Assembly (NCBI GenBank): GCA_000149265.1
Contig: CH003106.1
Location: forward strand, 794,241-858,240
Reading direction: 5' to 3'
DNA length: 64,000 nucleotides
Source: Ciona savignyi
Taxonomy: Eukaryota > Chordata > Ascidiacea > Phlebobranchia > Cionidae
Shown here: piece by piece, positions 46,897-60,248 of the stretch
Numbering within the stretch: the stretch's first letter is position 1
Layout: each line of letters starts with the position of its first letter
Translations under genes and position numbers: made by a program
The notes under the pieces: generated by a model
Told to the model about the DNA's origin: nothing
What the model saw: only the letters and a program-made list of their open reading frames with translations
Databases searched by the model: none

Positions 46897-48385
46897 TTTT
46901 TTTTGTGATTATCACATATTTTCTCTTACTATTTTACCTTTTATTTTTTCGTTATGTCGTCGTCTACATTTCTTAATGGTTGGGCAGAGTTTTGGCGGTA
47001 TAGCAATCTTTTGTTTTGCTCATATTTTGTATTTACGCGAATTGGCGGCACTGGATCTGTCCTTGCGATCCCCAACTAACAATCCTCAACCAAATTTCCT
47101 ATGACGCGCAATCCGACTCTTTACAAAAGGTTTCTTTATTCTTAGATTACAAGCTGAGACGGTACTAATACATACAGTTTAACTGGTTCGTTATACATGC
47201 CTGGAGCTCCAAGCAGGCGGTGCTTTAGTCCTCATCCCAGAACGCTGATGATTTTGAAATAAGGATCGTCTTGCCGAATAGCAAGATCGGTTGGTGCGTC
47301 GCATTTTCGCAAAATGGTTAATATATCGAAACCGGTTGCTGTATAGTGGGCTATACCCTTGGACAAGTCACTTCTCAATTATACCCAACACCCTGAAAAA
47401 GCTCCGGTAATCTAACAGTGAGTTCAAGGTAATCTGCTGGTCGCCCATGTAATGACGCTTTCCTTACGTATTGGTCGGATTATTGCTCCCTTATGCAAGG
47501 TAATCTAAACTATCGCTGGTGCGATTTTTTTCCGTTTGCCTACTCACTAGGATAACATTAAAATATTCTATAGTTAGAGAACTTGTATATCGTATGTAAG
47601 TGAAGAACAGTACAGGTCAACAAGATATTGTGGTCAGCAAGCGATTGTGGTCAACAAGATATTATTGTCAATAAGAAATTGTGGTTAAAAACAATGGATT
47701 GTTCTCAACAAGACGTTGTATTTTTAGGCAACGTTTAGTTAGTTCTACTGAAATTACGGTCGTCAAAATAATACGCGATCCACGAAAAAAGCTCCGGCAA
47801 CTTACATACGTTATAATTGAGACGTTCTTCCGGTTTTCGTAGAACCCATTAAAATTGCTTACAACTCAACCCGCTAGCGTCCAGTTTTGTTTACCAACCC
47901 ACATAAATATTCGACCCTATCTAAAAGTATAAAGGGCCTTTTTGTCTACCAAATCCGCAGGTATGTGCAACATACGGCCCGTGTGCCGGGATCCGCCGGT
48001 AAGGGAATTTTGACCGGCCCGTATATAGCGTATCTAACCATACCCCGCGTAATGTTGCTCTTGCATTAGTAAATAAATATGTGGTTAAGATATTAACTAC
48101 TTTTCATGTAATAATCCGGCCCACAATGACTTCATTTTCCCACATCTGGCCCGCCGACAAGAGAAGTTACCCACCCCTGACCTAATCGGTAATGATCTGC
48201 CCTCCTGGTGAATGTCCGTATAATAGAATACGATTTTATTTATTATTTAGCAAGTTATATTGCGATTATTCAAATAAATACAGCTTGGAATTCAATAAGT
48301 ATAACACATTGTTCTTTTTATAATATAACGAAGCAATAAAATGCTCTCGTGGCCGTTGTAATATACAGCAAAATTATAACACTTA
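46897..48385. other. Convergent intergenic region with repeats
   Basis: 3' flanks of C3orf38 and the P450. A degraded SINE-A-like copy lies at about 47272-47575 and a short tandem array at 47616-47720. No gene recognised. Confidence 0.45.
47616..47720 (+). repeat. Short tandem array, about 17-base unit
   Basis: Six to seven imperfect copies of GTGGTCAACAAGATATT, with variants such as GTCAGCAAGCGATT and CTCAACAAGACGTT. Confidence 0.7.
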
Positions 48386-51300
48386 TTACACACGAATAGA
48401 ACCCTTCACTCTATATTCTGGTGGGTGCAGCAACATGCCGCTATCTCCATCCATATTATCAACGTGGCAACCATCTGCTAGTTCTAGGTCAAATTGACTA
48501 AAAATTGAAGTTATGAAAATAAACACTTCGTTTTTAGCGAGGTTCTTTCCAATGCATGATCTTGCGCCCACCGAGAACGGCATCACGTGATCGTTTGGTA
48601 TGAAATTCCCATCGCCATCCAGATGTCGTTCAGGTCTGAATGTTTCTGGGTCTGGTGCCCATGTCAATGGGTCGTGATGTACCGACCACAGGTTTGCAAT
48701 TACCGGCATATTAGCTGGTACCTTGTAACCGTTCAATTCAAGGTCGCTTGTCGTTCTTCTTGCAACAATATTTAAAGGGGCGGATGTTCTGTAGCGAAAA
48801 ACTTCTTGCATCACAGCTCTTGTGTAAGGCATTTTTGCTTCGTCCTCCTGATTGTAATGATTGCAATTTTATTTTTGTTCTATTAAAGTACGTATATATA
48901 CAATGAGTGTAACCCACATAAAACCTATATATCCATATAAAACATAGAATAGGATCTAATTTTTTTAAGAAATCGCAGGAGCGTCAGATTTTTTGTGCAA
49001 ACAGCTTAATTAACGTAGCAATTTGTGTAACTGACAACATCCGCTTTGGTCCTAGTTTAGGGACAGTCGGCCTCGTTTAATATTGTATATATGTGAATAG
49101 GCTGCATGTTATAACTACAGGTTGTGTAATAACTTTTTTCCAGATTTATAGGTTAGTAAACAAAAAGAGTTAAAAATCCCATTTAAACGTACCAAGGTCG
49201 GTGACTTTCCAAGGCCTCCAACTCTGATCTTAACTTTGCCTTAACCTGGGGTTTTTAAGCACAAGCAATATCGCCCAGGCGTTCGTATTAGCCGAAGTCT
49301 CAGTTCCCGCCAGAAACAAATCAACAATGTAATACAACAGCTGTTTCTCCGTAAAGCTGCTAAAAGTCAATTAAACAATACAAACACAATAACATTGAAA
49401 TTAAAATCAGTCACGTTAAATTGAAATTAAAGCAAACTACTTTGTTGCTTGATTTGTTACTGCACAAAATAATAAAATGCGTACCTTATACATCGCAAAT
49501 AAAAACAAAGGAATTTTTCAGTTTATAAACACCCCCTGTAATAATCTTGGATAGAATATAATAGCAACTAGGATGGTGTTTCATGAGTTGTGGTGAAAGC
49601 AGAGAAAGACTTATAATACTCGCTTATTGCCATAAAACAGAGTAAACAAATTTGGATTGTCAGAGGTTATGCGGTGTTCTGTCTAAGATATTGAGATAAT
49701 CCTTATACCTTAGTTTTAACCTAATAAACCACAGGTTTTAAGCAACGCCAGTTAAATTTCTTGTCGAAACTAGAAAGAAAACTATACAACAGGTTAGCAT
49801 GGGGTACAATAATGATGCAAACAAATAAGTTTGTTAATATGTAGAACAAATTGTCCGATCTAATCCTGAGATTTTGATTAACAACAATACTAGTGCGGAA
49901 ATGTTAAACACTGGTTTGAGTGGTCAAAAAAACACGCCATTTCGTCCACGCTGTGAACCTACAAGTTAAACCCATTAGTGTGCATTATTTACCTGTTTTT
50001 CCCTTGCTTTTTCTCCATCACGTTTAAATAGCAGTCAACAAAATCCCGCGGATCATTGGGGTCACGTGACTTACGGTGCTTGTCAACCAGTGCCTGGAAA
50101 ATCTTAACTTTGTCTCTTCTGCAGCGTTTCGAAAGCGCCAACTGTTTCCAAACAATGGGCAAGTACTTTAACCATGGCATGTACATCATTTGGATCAGGA
50201 ATCTTTCGCGCCTGAGAAGATATGAGTTTAGATTTTTTGTTACACTTTGTTTAGTTTATCTTTTGCTATTTTTGTGCAATGATAAAGAAAAAAATAGCAA
50301 AGAATAAAAATATAAAATAGACGGCAAAACTACAGTAGTAAATATACAGCTATATAAAGATGGTATGACAAAGGAAAATAAACGCCCGGCCCGTTGGTCT
50401 AACGTTTAAGTGCGTCGCCTTTCAATCGAAAGGTTGCAGGTGCGAAACTGGTCGCTAGCCAGTTGGTTGTGTCATTGGGCAAGGCACTTTACGGACATTG
50501 CTTGAAACCAGCGGATAAATGGGTTCTACCAAATTGAAGGAACGTGTCTATCATATACAACACACCGCAATAGCTCCGGTAACCCGACGATAGGCGCGAG
50601 GTGATCTGACGTATAACCAGCGGCTTGATTCGATACCACAACCTATCGACTGACTTAAGATCTCCAAAGGTCTTAATGATTAGGCTATTCGGTCAGTTTA
50701 ACTTACTGGATTCAAGCTAAGTTCTTCTCACAACGACACAACTGACTAGCTGGAGGAGGGTTTTTAATTAACAACTTTTTTACTTTCGACCAGTTATTTA
50801 ACCGATTGGACTAACGAGGCAAACGAATCTTTTTGAAGAGTTTGGTCATATAATCAGAACAACTGGGCTTAAAACCCCTCGCTTGCCAGTCGCTTGTGTT
50901 AATGCATTTTTCTACCAAGGATTTAAGCGTATGTTTTCTATAAATCTATTTAAAAAACAACATATCTACTGTGGAGTGAGCTGTGGAATAGCGTCCTCAA
51001 ACCAAGTACTGTCAAATGTTTGGTTGAAAACTAGGGATGAGGTTATATTTGCAGCGTAAAGCCGTAGCATGGAAGTGAAATTCACTCCCTTTGGTCCGTT
51101 GATACTTAGTTCGCTTTCCAAGGTCGCTGCAAGACAGTTGAACTCATCTCGAATTTTGGACTGAAATAATTCGATATGTATTAATTGACGGTAGGGTGCT
51201 TATGTTGGTCCCCGCGGGTGTGAAAAAATAACTACACACGCGTTAGTACGGTCGTGTGGCAAAATGGTTAACAAGGCCGATATACATATACTGAATAATA

Positions 51301-52276
51301 TATACAGAAAAACCGTCTTAGCAAAGGGCCTATTATGGGTTAGTAGAAGATTAAAAATATTACAGACCCGGTCTTAAAATAATCACAGCAATTTGGTTAG
51401 TGAAGCTATTGTAGTGTGTTAAATATGATTGCGACATTTATTCAATTTTAGTTCAACACGTTAACCACTGGGTTCAGACAGCGTCCACTGTGTCTCGACC
51501 AAAAAATACTAAACATTTTATTTTCTTGTTTTAATCCTACGATCTATCGAAAGAAACTACTTAGAGATCATTAAACGTTATAGAATATTTCTAGTGGTAA
51601 GGCTATATTTCCAAATTAAAGGGTGAATGCAAACGATATAATGGGGGGTGTAAAACATGTACAAAACGCTGATTATCAGATCTAAAAACAATGTATTTTG
51701 TTTCTTTAGCAATAGACCTTTAGATGCGATATCGTTCTAAAAAAATATTTTTACTATCGGCCATATAACCGTCGTGTCTCACTTTTGGATATTCAAATAT
51801 TTAAAAATTACCTGAAAACTTCGCTTTCCCATTCCTAAGCCACCCAATGTAGTTTGACCAAACTTTCTCTGTTCTTTCCACATCGGACCGTAATCTAACT
51901 GAATCAGCCCATGGTCCCCGTCATACAGCATTTTTACAAATTTACTTTCGACTCGACCTGCTATTGCGAGTGGTTTTTGCTCGAGTGCTTCTTTTATTGC
52001 GTTATATCCGTTGAGGACAAGGACTTTCGATGTGCCCAATCGAATATAGAACATGGGTCCCAGGCTTGAGGTTGACCATTTCATTAAAACTCTTTCTTTA
52101 TGCTTACCAAGCATTGGAAAGCAGCCAACGATAGGAAAGCCATCCTTTCCCGGCAGCGTTCCACTTGTTCCCCCATGTCTTACCCGAACGTTATACACAA
52201 GAAGTAGGAACAAGCAAAAGCAAGTCAGAACAACTTCAATGGAAAAGTTAGAGGAAAACAAACTCAAATATAACAT
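48386..52276 (-). CDS. Cytochrome P450, CYP2-clan-like, five exons, frameshifted in exon 4
   Basis: Exons 51812-52276, 50970-51160, 49993-50211, 49193-49359 and 48386-48847. Seen: an N-terminal membrane anchor (VVLTCFCLFLLLVYNV), a proline/glycine hinge, the C-helix WKEQRKF, the I-helix LFLAGTETSANT, ExxR in MQEVFRYR, FRPERHLD and the heme loop FSVGARSCIG with its Cys ligand. All points fit an ER mono-oxygenase of the CYP2 clan; substrate unknown. Exon 4 reads in three frames: after LVLKNP it needs one extra base, giving QVKAKLRSELEAL, and after EAL another, giving GKSPTLEDE. With both the gene would be 1506 bases (501 residues), the usual P450 size. So either two homopolymer errors or a young pseudogene. 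Confidence 0.85.
50385..50612 (+). repeat. SINE-A copy
   Basis: Best-preserved head in the window: CCCGTTGGTCTAACG, AGTGCGTCGCC, GGTTGCAGGTGCGAAACTGG, then GGGCAAGGCACTTTACGGAC to GCGCGAGGTGATCTGACG. The usual GATAAACATGAATATCC tail is absent. It lies in P450 intron 2. Confidence 0.65.
51235..51350 (+). repeat. SINE-B copy
   Basis: GTGTGGCAAAATGGTTAAC (A-box-like), CCGATATACATATACTG, AAAACCGTCTTAGCAAAGG and TATTATGGGTTAG. In P450 intron 1, antisense to the gene. Confidence 0.5.
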
Positions 52277-54469
52277 TTTTAAAGAATTGTGCTAAAAATC
52301 CCTGTTAACAAACATATAATATTAACCATACAGAAAAACATAATCCTAAAATACAAAAACTAGGCAAGAAATGGTATATGCTTTTCGTTAATTCAAAAGT
52401 TCTGCGGTGAAAGCCTAATTCCTTTATACAAATCGAACAAATTGCAATCCGATGGTTTTTCCTTTAAAATACGACAATATTTTTAAAACATTTTGGCGGT
52501 TTGTACTTCGTACATTAACGAACTTTACTGAAAGACAACCCGAATACGCTTTGGAACCTAGGTAAGGAAAATTCTAATACCCCGTGTTGTATTCTTAGTT
52601 AACTTTAAAATACAAAGTTTATCGCATGATTTTTTGGGCGAGTAAACCTATAGACTAAAGAGACCCCGTGATAGGATGTATATATACTTCCCCTTTCAAG
52701 GCCGCGGTGGAAGAAGGTCTTCTTTGTATAGCCAATGGGAACTAAAATTAAAAAAACACGCAGTCACGCAAACGAGACAAATAGACCTTGTTAAACATTA
52801 AATCGCAACGTTTTGCAAGGTTTTGAACAAGCTTTCAAGAATGGATGCATTTTTATCCATATATTACTATATGTTCTTTCATCTTGAATTGTCGTTTCAC
52901 TTATCCTTAAAAGTCGTTTGTTTTTATTACTTAATCATCTGACAATTGAATAAAAGTTTAAAAAATACCTAAATATTTTCAGATTGTCGATTAACCGATA
53001 TGGTATTATTATACCTAATTTTTAATGAACGTTTATAACGTTATTTTTTGTACTTTACCGTTGTGCTTTATGATTTTGTATTTAATTATTAATCTTTGGT
53101 TATGCTTAAGAGGTTGTTAGTTTAGTTGTTATAGCTATGTTACCAGGTTAAATCGTAAACCCGTGATTAATTTTTCGCTTGCGATGTTTATAATCTAAAA
53201 ATTAGTAACTTAAAAAAACAAGTGTAGCCCTATGATAATGTTAGGGTTTGCAGATTTTTAAATCTTCGTCTCAGCGGTTGGACATTTCAGGGAGCAAAAG
53301 TGTGTTATAATAGACTCATCAGGCCGGAAATAAATTAAAATTCTAACAATTAAAGTAAATCAAAGATTTAGTTTTTCGTTTTTCCTATTTTAATAAAATA
53401 AACAAGAAGTTGTTTTTCGTTTTTTTTACAATCAGTAACTTTCCGCCCACAATAATGTTATAAACACCATCTTTTCTTTGTCGTAATCTTCAAAATTAAA
53501 GCTAGCCCGATTCATTGCCAAGGCCAAATTTGTGGAAAGCTGACTTTACTTTAGTAAGCCAATGCCGTAAGTTAAAGTACGTTCAGTTTTTTCTGAAACC
53601 TTGATTCTTATTGACTTTAAACTAAAACGTGCTCGCTTTATACAGTAACCTTGAAACGTAGACTACAAATACACATTAACTAGCCCTGCACAGGTCAACA
53701 ACAATCTTTTTTTATCGTTTTCCTCTTCAATCGTCTCTCTCAATCAGATAGTGTAAAAGGTCAAAAATAAGGCAGGTCGTGTACTAATAAAAAACCGTCT
53801 TAGTAACTTAGCCCAAATAAGTAGGCCTACTAAATTTAGCCTATAGTAAAAAACGCCTATAGTAAAAGTAAAAATAGTAAATTTATAAAAAAAATTTAAA
53901 ATGTATCCAATTCCAGGGCCGATTTATTTATATTATTTCTAACAAAGACGGACTGACGACGAATCTATCTCTACTTTAAAACTATAGAGAGTGTCAAACA
54001 CGTGTTTAACCACCACTATTTGTAAAACACATTATGTATGCTATATATTCATACGAGCAGGGTCCCCTACCACAATTTGTATTTTATACACCGAGTTTAT
54101 AGTTTGTTTCTGCAAGAATAAACGCATGGGTCCCTTGCGGTGACAATTTGATCTTTTTATGCATGTTCATTACCCAATATATGTTATTGTCAGATATATT
54201 CACGCCAGGTCCATGTTATCCAATATTCCAGAAAGTTTTAACCGGACTGCCATAGTTTTGTTTCTGCAAGGATAAACGTATGGGTCCCATAGTTATCAAA
54301 CCAAACTTATTTTTCATGTGTGGTTATAAAAAGAATAATCATGTTAGATTTACAAACATTTTACCACAATATTTTAAATTAAAGACTCTTGTCAAGCGCT
54401 GTAGTGAAATTAAGTTAAATTCCAAAACAGCCCGATTTAGTTTTTCATGGCTTCGGTGAATTCCCCTTG

Positions 54470-55255
54470 GTTTAGTACATACATTTCTGTTTTTACATAT
54501 TTGAGTCATGTTATCTAACGATTCTTAAAGTTTTAATTTGATTTAACGACTCATTGTTGGAGATGTCAGCGCGGCATGCCATGCCTGTCGTAATGATGAT
54601 TTGGGGACAAACTTTTATTTTTTAGATTATTTTCCTACATATTTTTTATTTCTTTTAAGTGCTAAATCAGTTGCTTTATAATGCACTTACATTTCACTAA
54701 GTCTAATTTAAATTAGAGAAGCCGTTTAAGCGCTATGCCCAAAAAAGCTATTTTTTTAAATTACGTTTTAATTTTTAACGTACCAGGGGATTTCCCCTGG
54801 ATTTATTACCCAAAATTTTGGTTTCTGCATGTAGACCATGTTGTCTAACAAATGACAAAGTTTTATTGCAATCCCATTACCCCGTTCGGTAGATAGAAGC
54901 CACAAGCCATGCCTGTCACAATCTTGATTTAGAAACATATCTTCACGTTTAAGGTATTTTCCTAGGTAAATATTTTGATTTGTTCTAATTGGTAAAGCAG
55001 TGGCTAACACACTACTATTTTAACAAATATGATCCCAATTGCATTAGCCGTCCAAGTGCTATGCCCAAGAAAGCTAATTTTTTAGGGAAAAAATACCGTT
55101 ATGTTTTTTACCTCCCAGGGAATTCCCCTGGGTATATTAAGCAAAATTTTAGTTTCGGCATATCTAGACCATGTATTCTAACAAAATAAAAAGTTTCATT
55201 GCGATTCCATTAGCCCTTTGGTAGATGTCGGAGCCACAAGCCATGCCTGTCAAAC
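54470..55255 (+). repeat. Three diverged 330-base tandem units inside the foldback structure
   Basis: The phrase CCATGCCTGTC recurs at 54579, 54907 and 55241 (steps 328 and 334). Each is preceded by an AATTCCCC-TGG-like motif (GGGGATTTCCCC and GGGAATTCCCC in units 2 and 3) and by a TTCTG...ATGTT.TCTAAC stretch. Confidence 0.7.
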
Positions 55256-55305
55256 CTTTGACAACAAAAAAAGAATAAAAAAACGGACAAAAACAATATG
55301 TATAT

Positions 55306-55660
55306 GGAAAGTACGTCAATTTTCGCCGAGATCTCGAGTGTGCACGAGCCAAATATTTAAGTGTGCAGTGTGCAAACGTCCAAAAGTGCACACTTCAAGT
55401 GTGCACACAATCTCCTTTTTATTACTGTTTTACCAAAATCTTAAACAAACATATTATTCTATCCTAAATCTATCGTGTCCGTCAGCTAATATAACTATCT
55501 ACGTAACATAGGGTCGCCTACATAACAAAAAATGTACTGACAGTAAATTACCCGAGGTTCAAAGGTAGGTTTACAGTAAATTACCCGAGGTCCAGATGTA
55601 GGTTTACAAGTGTGCAAAGACGCAGGGAAAAAAATCGAGTGTGCAGCTGACGTACTTTCC
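55306..55660. repeat. Possible nested small inverted-terminal element
   Basis: GGAAAGTACGTCA at 55306-55318 and its exact inverse TGACGTACTTTCC at 55648-55660 bound a segment rich in GTGTGCA motifs and a 33-base direct repeat (CAGTAAATTACCCGAGGT twice, about 55540-55605). No target duplication is visible. Confidence 0.4.
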
Positions 55661-58600
55661 TTACATTGTATCCCATTTTCCAAATTTCATTCTGATTGCT
55701 TGTAGCACAATATTATTGCATCAGTATGTGTCGACTATGATGTCATAAACTATGACTACATGACTGTAAACGCACCGGCTGCAAATTGGAACTCTATAAG
55801 AGAAGTAGCTTAGTATATTATACAACAAAAATCTGTCAAGACTTGAAATGGGTAAAAATAGGTAAGGGAAGCATAGTTTAGATGCAGATCTACAAGGTCA
55901 GTCATCGCACTGATTTGTTAATAAATGCAAGTAAAACATTTTTGTGCTTACTTTATAATTTTGCATTTAGGATATAATACAAGTGTGGGTCACGGAATCT
56001 GCGAAAGACAAAAAAGGTTGGAAAAACATATTTTTATAGCAAGCTATGTGAATAATATTAAGATTCACAAAACTAAATCGGGCAGTTATGGGAGTTTAGC
56101 TTTATTTCATTACAGCGCTTGACAAGAGGCTTTAATTTAAAACATTCGTGGTGAAATGTTTGTTAATCTTACACGATTATTCTTTTTTAACTGCACATGA
56201 AAAATATGTTTGATTTAATAACTATAGGACACATGCGTTTATGCTTGCAGAAAAAAAACTATTGCAGTGCGGTTAAAACTTTCTGGAATGTTGGATAACA
56301 TGGATCTGACGTGCACAAAACCGAGAATAAATATGTTGGGTAATGAACATGGATAACAAACTTGTTACCTCAGGGACCCATGCGTTTATGCTTGCGGAAA
56401 CAAACTACAAACTCGGTGTATAAAATACAAATTGTGATTAGGGACCCTGTTCACATGAATATATAGCACACAACATGTGTTTTACAAATAGTGGTGGTTA
56501 AACAAGTGATTGACACTCTCTAGTTATTATTGGTTCCATTCGATCTGAAGGGAGCACATTTTGATTTTACTCCGATTTTTCTTTCTTTTTTGTCTTTCCT
56601 GCGTAACGCTGGATGTAAGGTCGCAAGGTCATTGGGAAGAACACGCTATCCAATCAAGTTAAAACTTTCAATAATCCTAACTGCCCATAGTTTTTTTTAA
56701 ACATTTTTTGCGTTATAGCCGATATTTCCGGATTAAAAATGAATATTTACTGCACATTTCTACAAAATTTATGAAATTACAACACGAATCAGAAAAAAAT
56801 ATAACTGAAATTTAAATTAACCAGTATCCCCTCGGAAATCCCCCAAAATAAAATATGCCAACCCAATTATTCTTATTACGCGTACAAATGAGATGAAATC
56901 ATAAAACTAGGATAATTATCTACAAAATGTAAATACTAACGAAAAATATGCGTTTGGCCTACATCTATCTCTAACCCTTGCAGTGTGCTGTATATTCTGA
57001 AGACAGTGGATTAATGTATTGTGGACTATTGAAACTAAAGATTCGTCCAATCGTATGTACCAGTGTAGTCCCGTACCTTTTTGCCGCTTCGGACCGGTGA
57101 ATATTTGATAATTTTACTGCGGCCCAGTAAGGGGAATGTTGATTATTTGTTTTGTAGAATGGGCCTATAGTAGAACGTCCAGAAGATTTTTAGAAGAGCC
57201 GTAAAAATCAAAAATATCATTTTTGCTAAGTTATAAGCTTGAATCATAGATTCTATGATTTGAATGATGATGAGTTGCACACATAGCCTTTTAGAAAAAA
57301 ACATGCTAACAACCAATTTTGTAACGTTCTAAGTAGGCTTGTAATATCATTAAAATAAAGAACTTCCAGTAATTTACAAAACAATTGAGTGTAAGAAAAA
57401 ATTATGCATCACAAAAATAAAATTGAAAAAATGTAAGTTAAATATGCGGCCCAGCTCCAATTGATCCACGGACTGATAGGCCATATCGGTCCGCAGACCG
57501 GCGGTTGGTTATACCCAAAAATGATATACGGTATACCACTGTAGTAAATACAACATAGTACAAAAGCTCCAGTATCCCGATAGTGAGTGCGAAATAACTT
57601 GACCAAAACCCGTGTGATAACGCTTGCGTTTCTCATTAAAATGTTAATTTCCCATATCGTTTTTTGCTAAACGTAGTCTTAACCTATCGTCTGGTCTACA
57701 CTATCCGACATATATATAATTGCGTTGATTACATACCTAACAATATAACATCAAACCTTACAACAATTTACTTTCCCACGCAGCCGTACAACAATTTACT
57801 TTCCTGCCGTATAAATAAAGATGACCATCTATCTATTCAATCATACAATGGCCTACTGTCTTTTTAAGTGTTTTTTACCATCGGTGACGTGTTCCTTTCT
57901 CTAATGCAGCAGTTGCAAATATAAATAAAGAGAATAAATGAGAAAAAAGAGCACTGCGCGTAAGAGTAAGGAGAAATCGGGAGCAAATCGTTTTCTCTTC
58001 TCCTTTCGCCGTTTATTGTGCGCGCAATGTGTGTCTGCTTTATCCGAGTGGATGGTCGAAAAATAGGAAAGACCAGAAAACAAAGCCAGGCAGCTCTCAG
58101 TACAGCAATAGTATGTATGTGTATGCCCCTGTATTTTTACGTTCGTATATTTTGTAGGCTAAAATAACGGTAAATGACATGTTATATTTTAAAACACTTT
58201 GAAATATTGACATCAGACATGTCATGTATATTGTAAATGTGAGCATTTAAATATATAGTTGAGTCACAGATAAGTTAGTTACAAATGCATACTTTATTAA
58301 CAGGAATGCATTTAATTAATTTACAATCATTTGTAACTGTTTTAAAGCACAAAGCTGGTCCGGTTTAAACTAACCATTGAAGTTTAAAATCATATATACA
58401 AATGTTTTCCTAAGTAGATTTGCATTGCAGTATATCGATTGGTAAAATATCAATTGTCGTGACACAGGTGTTCGTAACATGGTAGTTTTCCGATTTATAA
58501 CATGGGGCATATCTTCCTTGCGTCTTCTGTTATCATTGGGTGGCTCAATTTATAAAAATATGCAAAGAGCAGGTTTTTTTTCGTAATATTAGTCGTTATG

Positions 58601-60248
58601 GGATATTAGTCGTTACAGAATAGGTTATTAAATTGGAGTGCACGTTTCGATTCATTTTAGGCATATTTATAATATCTATAAAAAAATCTCACACTTTCTA
58701 TATTTTCCTGACTGGCAAACAAATTTTAGTATACACGATTGCATTATATTGAAACATGGGTATTTGTCGTTAATGCTTTTAAACGACCTCTTTAAATCGA
58801 TCATATCATGCTACTAAGCAATTTGCTGGAATTTAGTCAGAGGAGGGTTGTATCGATGTGTCTTTTAATCTGACGCATAATATTAAAGAATCTATCCATT
58901 ATTTTTATATTATTCTTTAGGGAATTCTGTGTACTAGTATCATTTATCTTCGACATATCTTAAGTTGAAGCAGAGCTTTGCGGAAATTGGATATATGTAC
59001 CGGTATATTTTTGAAAACTAACATGTTAGTTTTGCATGCATGCGAATATTGTGATCAAGAATGTAAGGTTGAATAAGACATTGCTTGCAAGCATTGCTTA
59101 GTAATATTGATGGCCTTTATGTGTAATGTCGATGGTTACTAATATGTTAAGCTTAAGTATGGTACTGCAGTAATAATTTGACCACAAATTGTTAAATTAA
59201 ACACGAAATTGTTCGCTCAAAACCTAATCAACTTATTGCATAATTCAAAGTATTGTAATATGGAGATTGCTAAAATAATTTAGCATCACATATGTTTTGT
59301 TATTATAGCACAAATTATAATGTCATTATTAATTATTTCGTGTTGTAATAATGGCAATAATAATGCCAATGACACACATTTCAAAATTCTGATTGGCTGC
59401 ACTTATGGATGATTCGATGTCACAATAGCAAAAATGTTATTTGTAATAAATATACAGGACAAGCCCACAAATGTACTTGGTCTGTGTAGACTTATAATAC
59501 TGGTACATAAAAAGGTTACGTGCTTATACACAAACCAAGAAAGTAGGCCAAATAGTAATGTTATTTACTAGTACTTCCAAAATTGTTTATGTGGCCTTGT
59601 ACATATACACATCCCCATCTTTGATCATCAGCCAACAAGCTCTCATGATCCACCTGGAAAATACCTTACTCTAGCAGTTACACTGCCAGTTAATAGCAAG
59701 AGCTATTATCTCTAACAGTTTATAAGTATGTTGTTTATTGTGACTTATTACAGATTGTTGTCATAGTTTATTTTTTAAAGCTGGCTTGGTTAACAATAGA
59801 ATATGACATCAAATAAAACTTACCTTAATCTATCCATTTACTAAGGATTATGTGGATTTAGATGCAATAAGAGCCAATAAGAATTAATATCTCTTTTTGT
59901 AAGGTTTAAGTAGAAATTGCCCAGTCAGGTTGAAATTTTTAAGGACGTCATACAAAAGCCCTTGGTGTCGCTAGGCAATTCTTGTAAAAACATACCAGCA
60001 TTAACTCTATGAAAATGTCTTTAATTTTCATGAGTGTCTTAATTTTTATAATTTAAACCTATTTGTGTGTGGTCTTCATTTTTTTAAAACTTTTTTATTA
60101 TTATTGAAATATTTTACTAATTAAAAAGGACATGTATTTCTGCAGTGCGATAAAGTAATAATTATTGTTAGATTGTTATGCGTGTGGCATCAGGTTAAAA
60201 TGTAACGAAGTGGATGAGAAGAATTAAATAACGGAATAAGCATTCGCC

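Larger units (their letters stand above)
53983..56527. mobile_element. Foldback-like inverted repeat element, about 2.5 kb
   Basis: The left arm (about 53983-54438) and right arm (about 56071-56527) are inverted copies at roughly 85 percent identity, from GAGAGTGTCAA...TTTAACCACCACTATTTG inwards to AGCCCGATTTAGT. The interior of about 1.6 kb includes three diverged direct units of about 330 bases and no transposase-like frame. It could be a foldback element or an inverted local duplication. Exact ends and a target duplication could not be fixed by eye. Confidence 0.75.
52277..60248. other. Long gene-free region between P450 and the MBD gene
   Basis: About 8 kb of AT-rich sequence without a convincing exon on either strand. 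It holds the inverted-repeat structure at 53983-56527 and upstream regions of two divergent genes. The remainder (52.3-53.9 and 56.6-60.2 kb) shows no feature I can support. Confidence 0.5.

Noticed and set aside
55218..55511. 97-codon plus-strand open frame inside the foldback structure
   Set aside because: It crosses repeat units and the end of the nested element, with no domain and no splice context.
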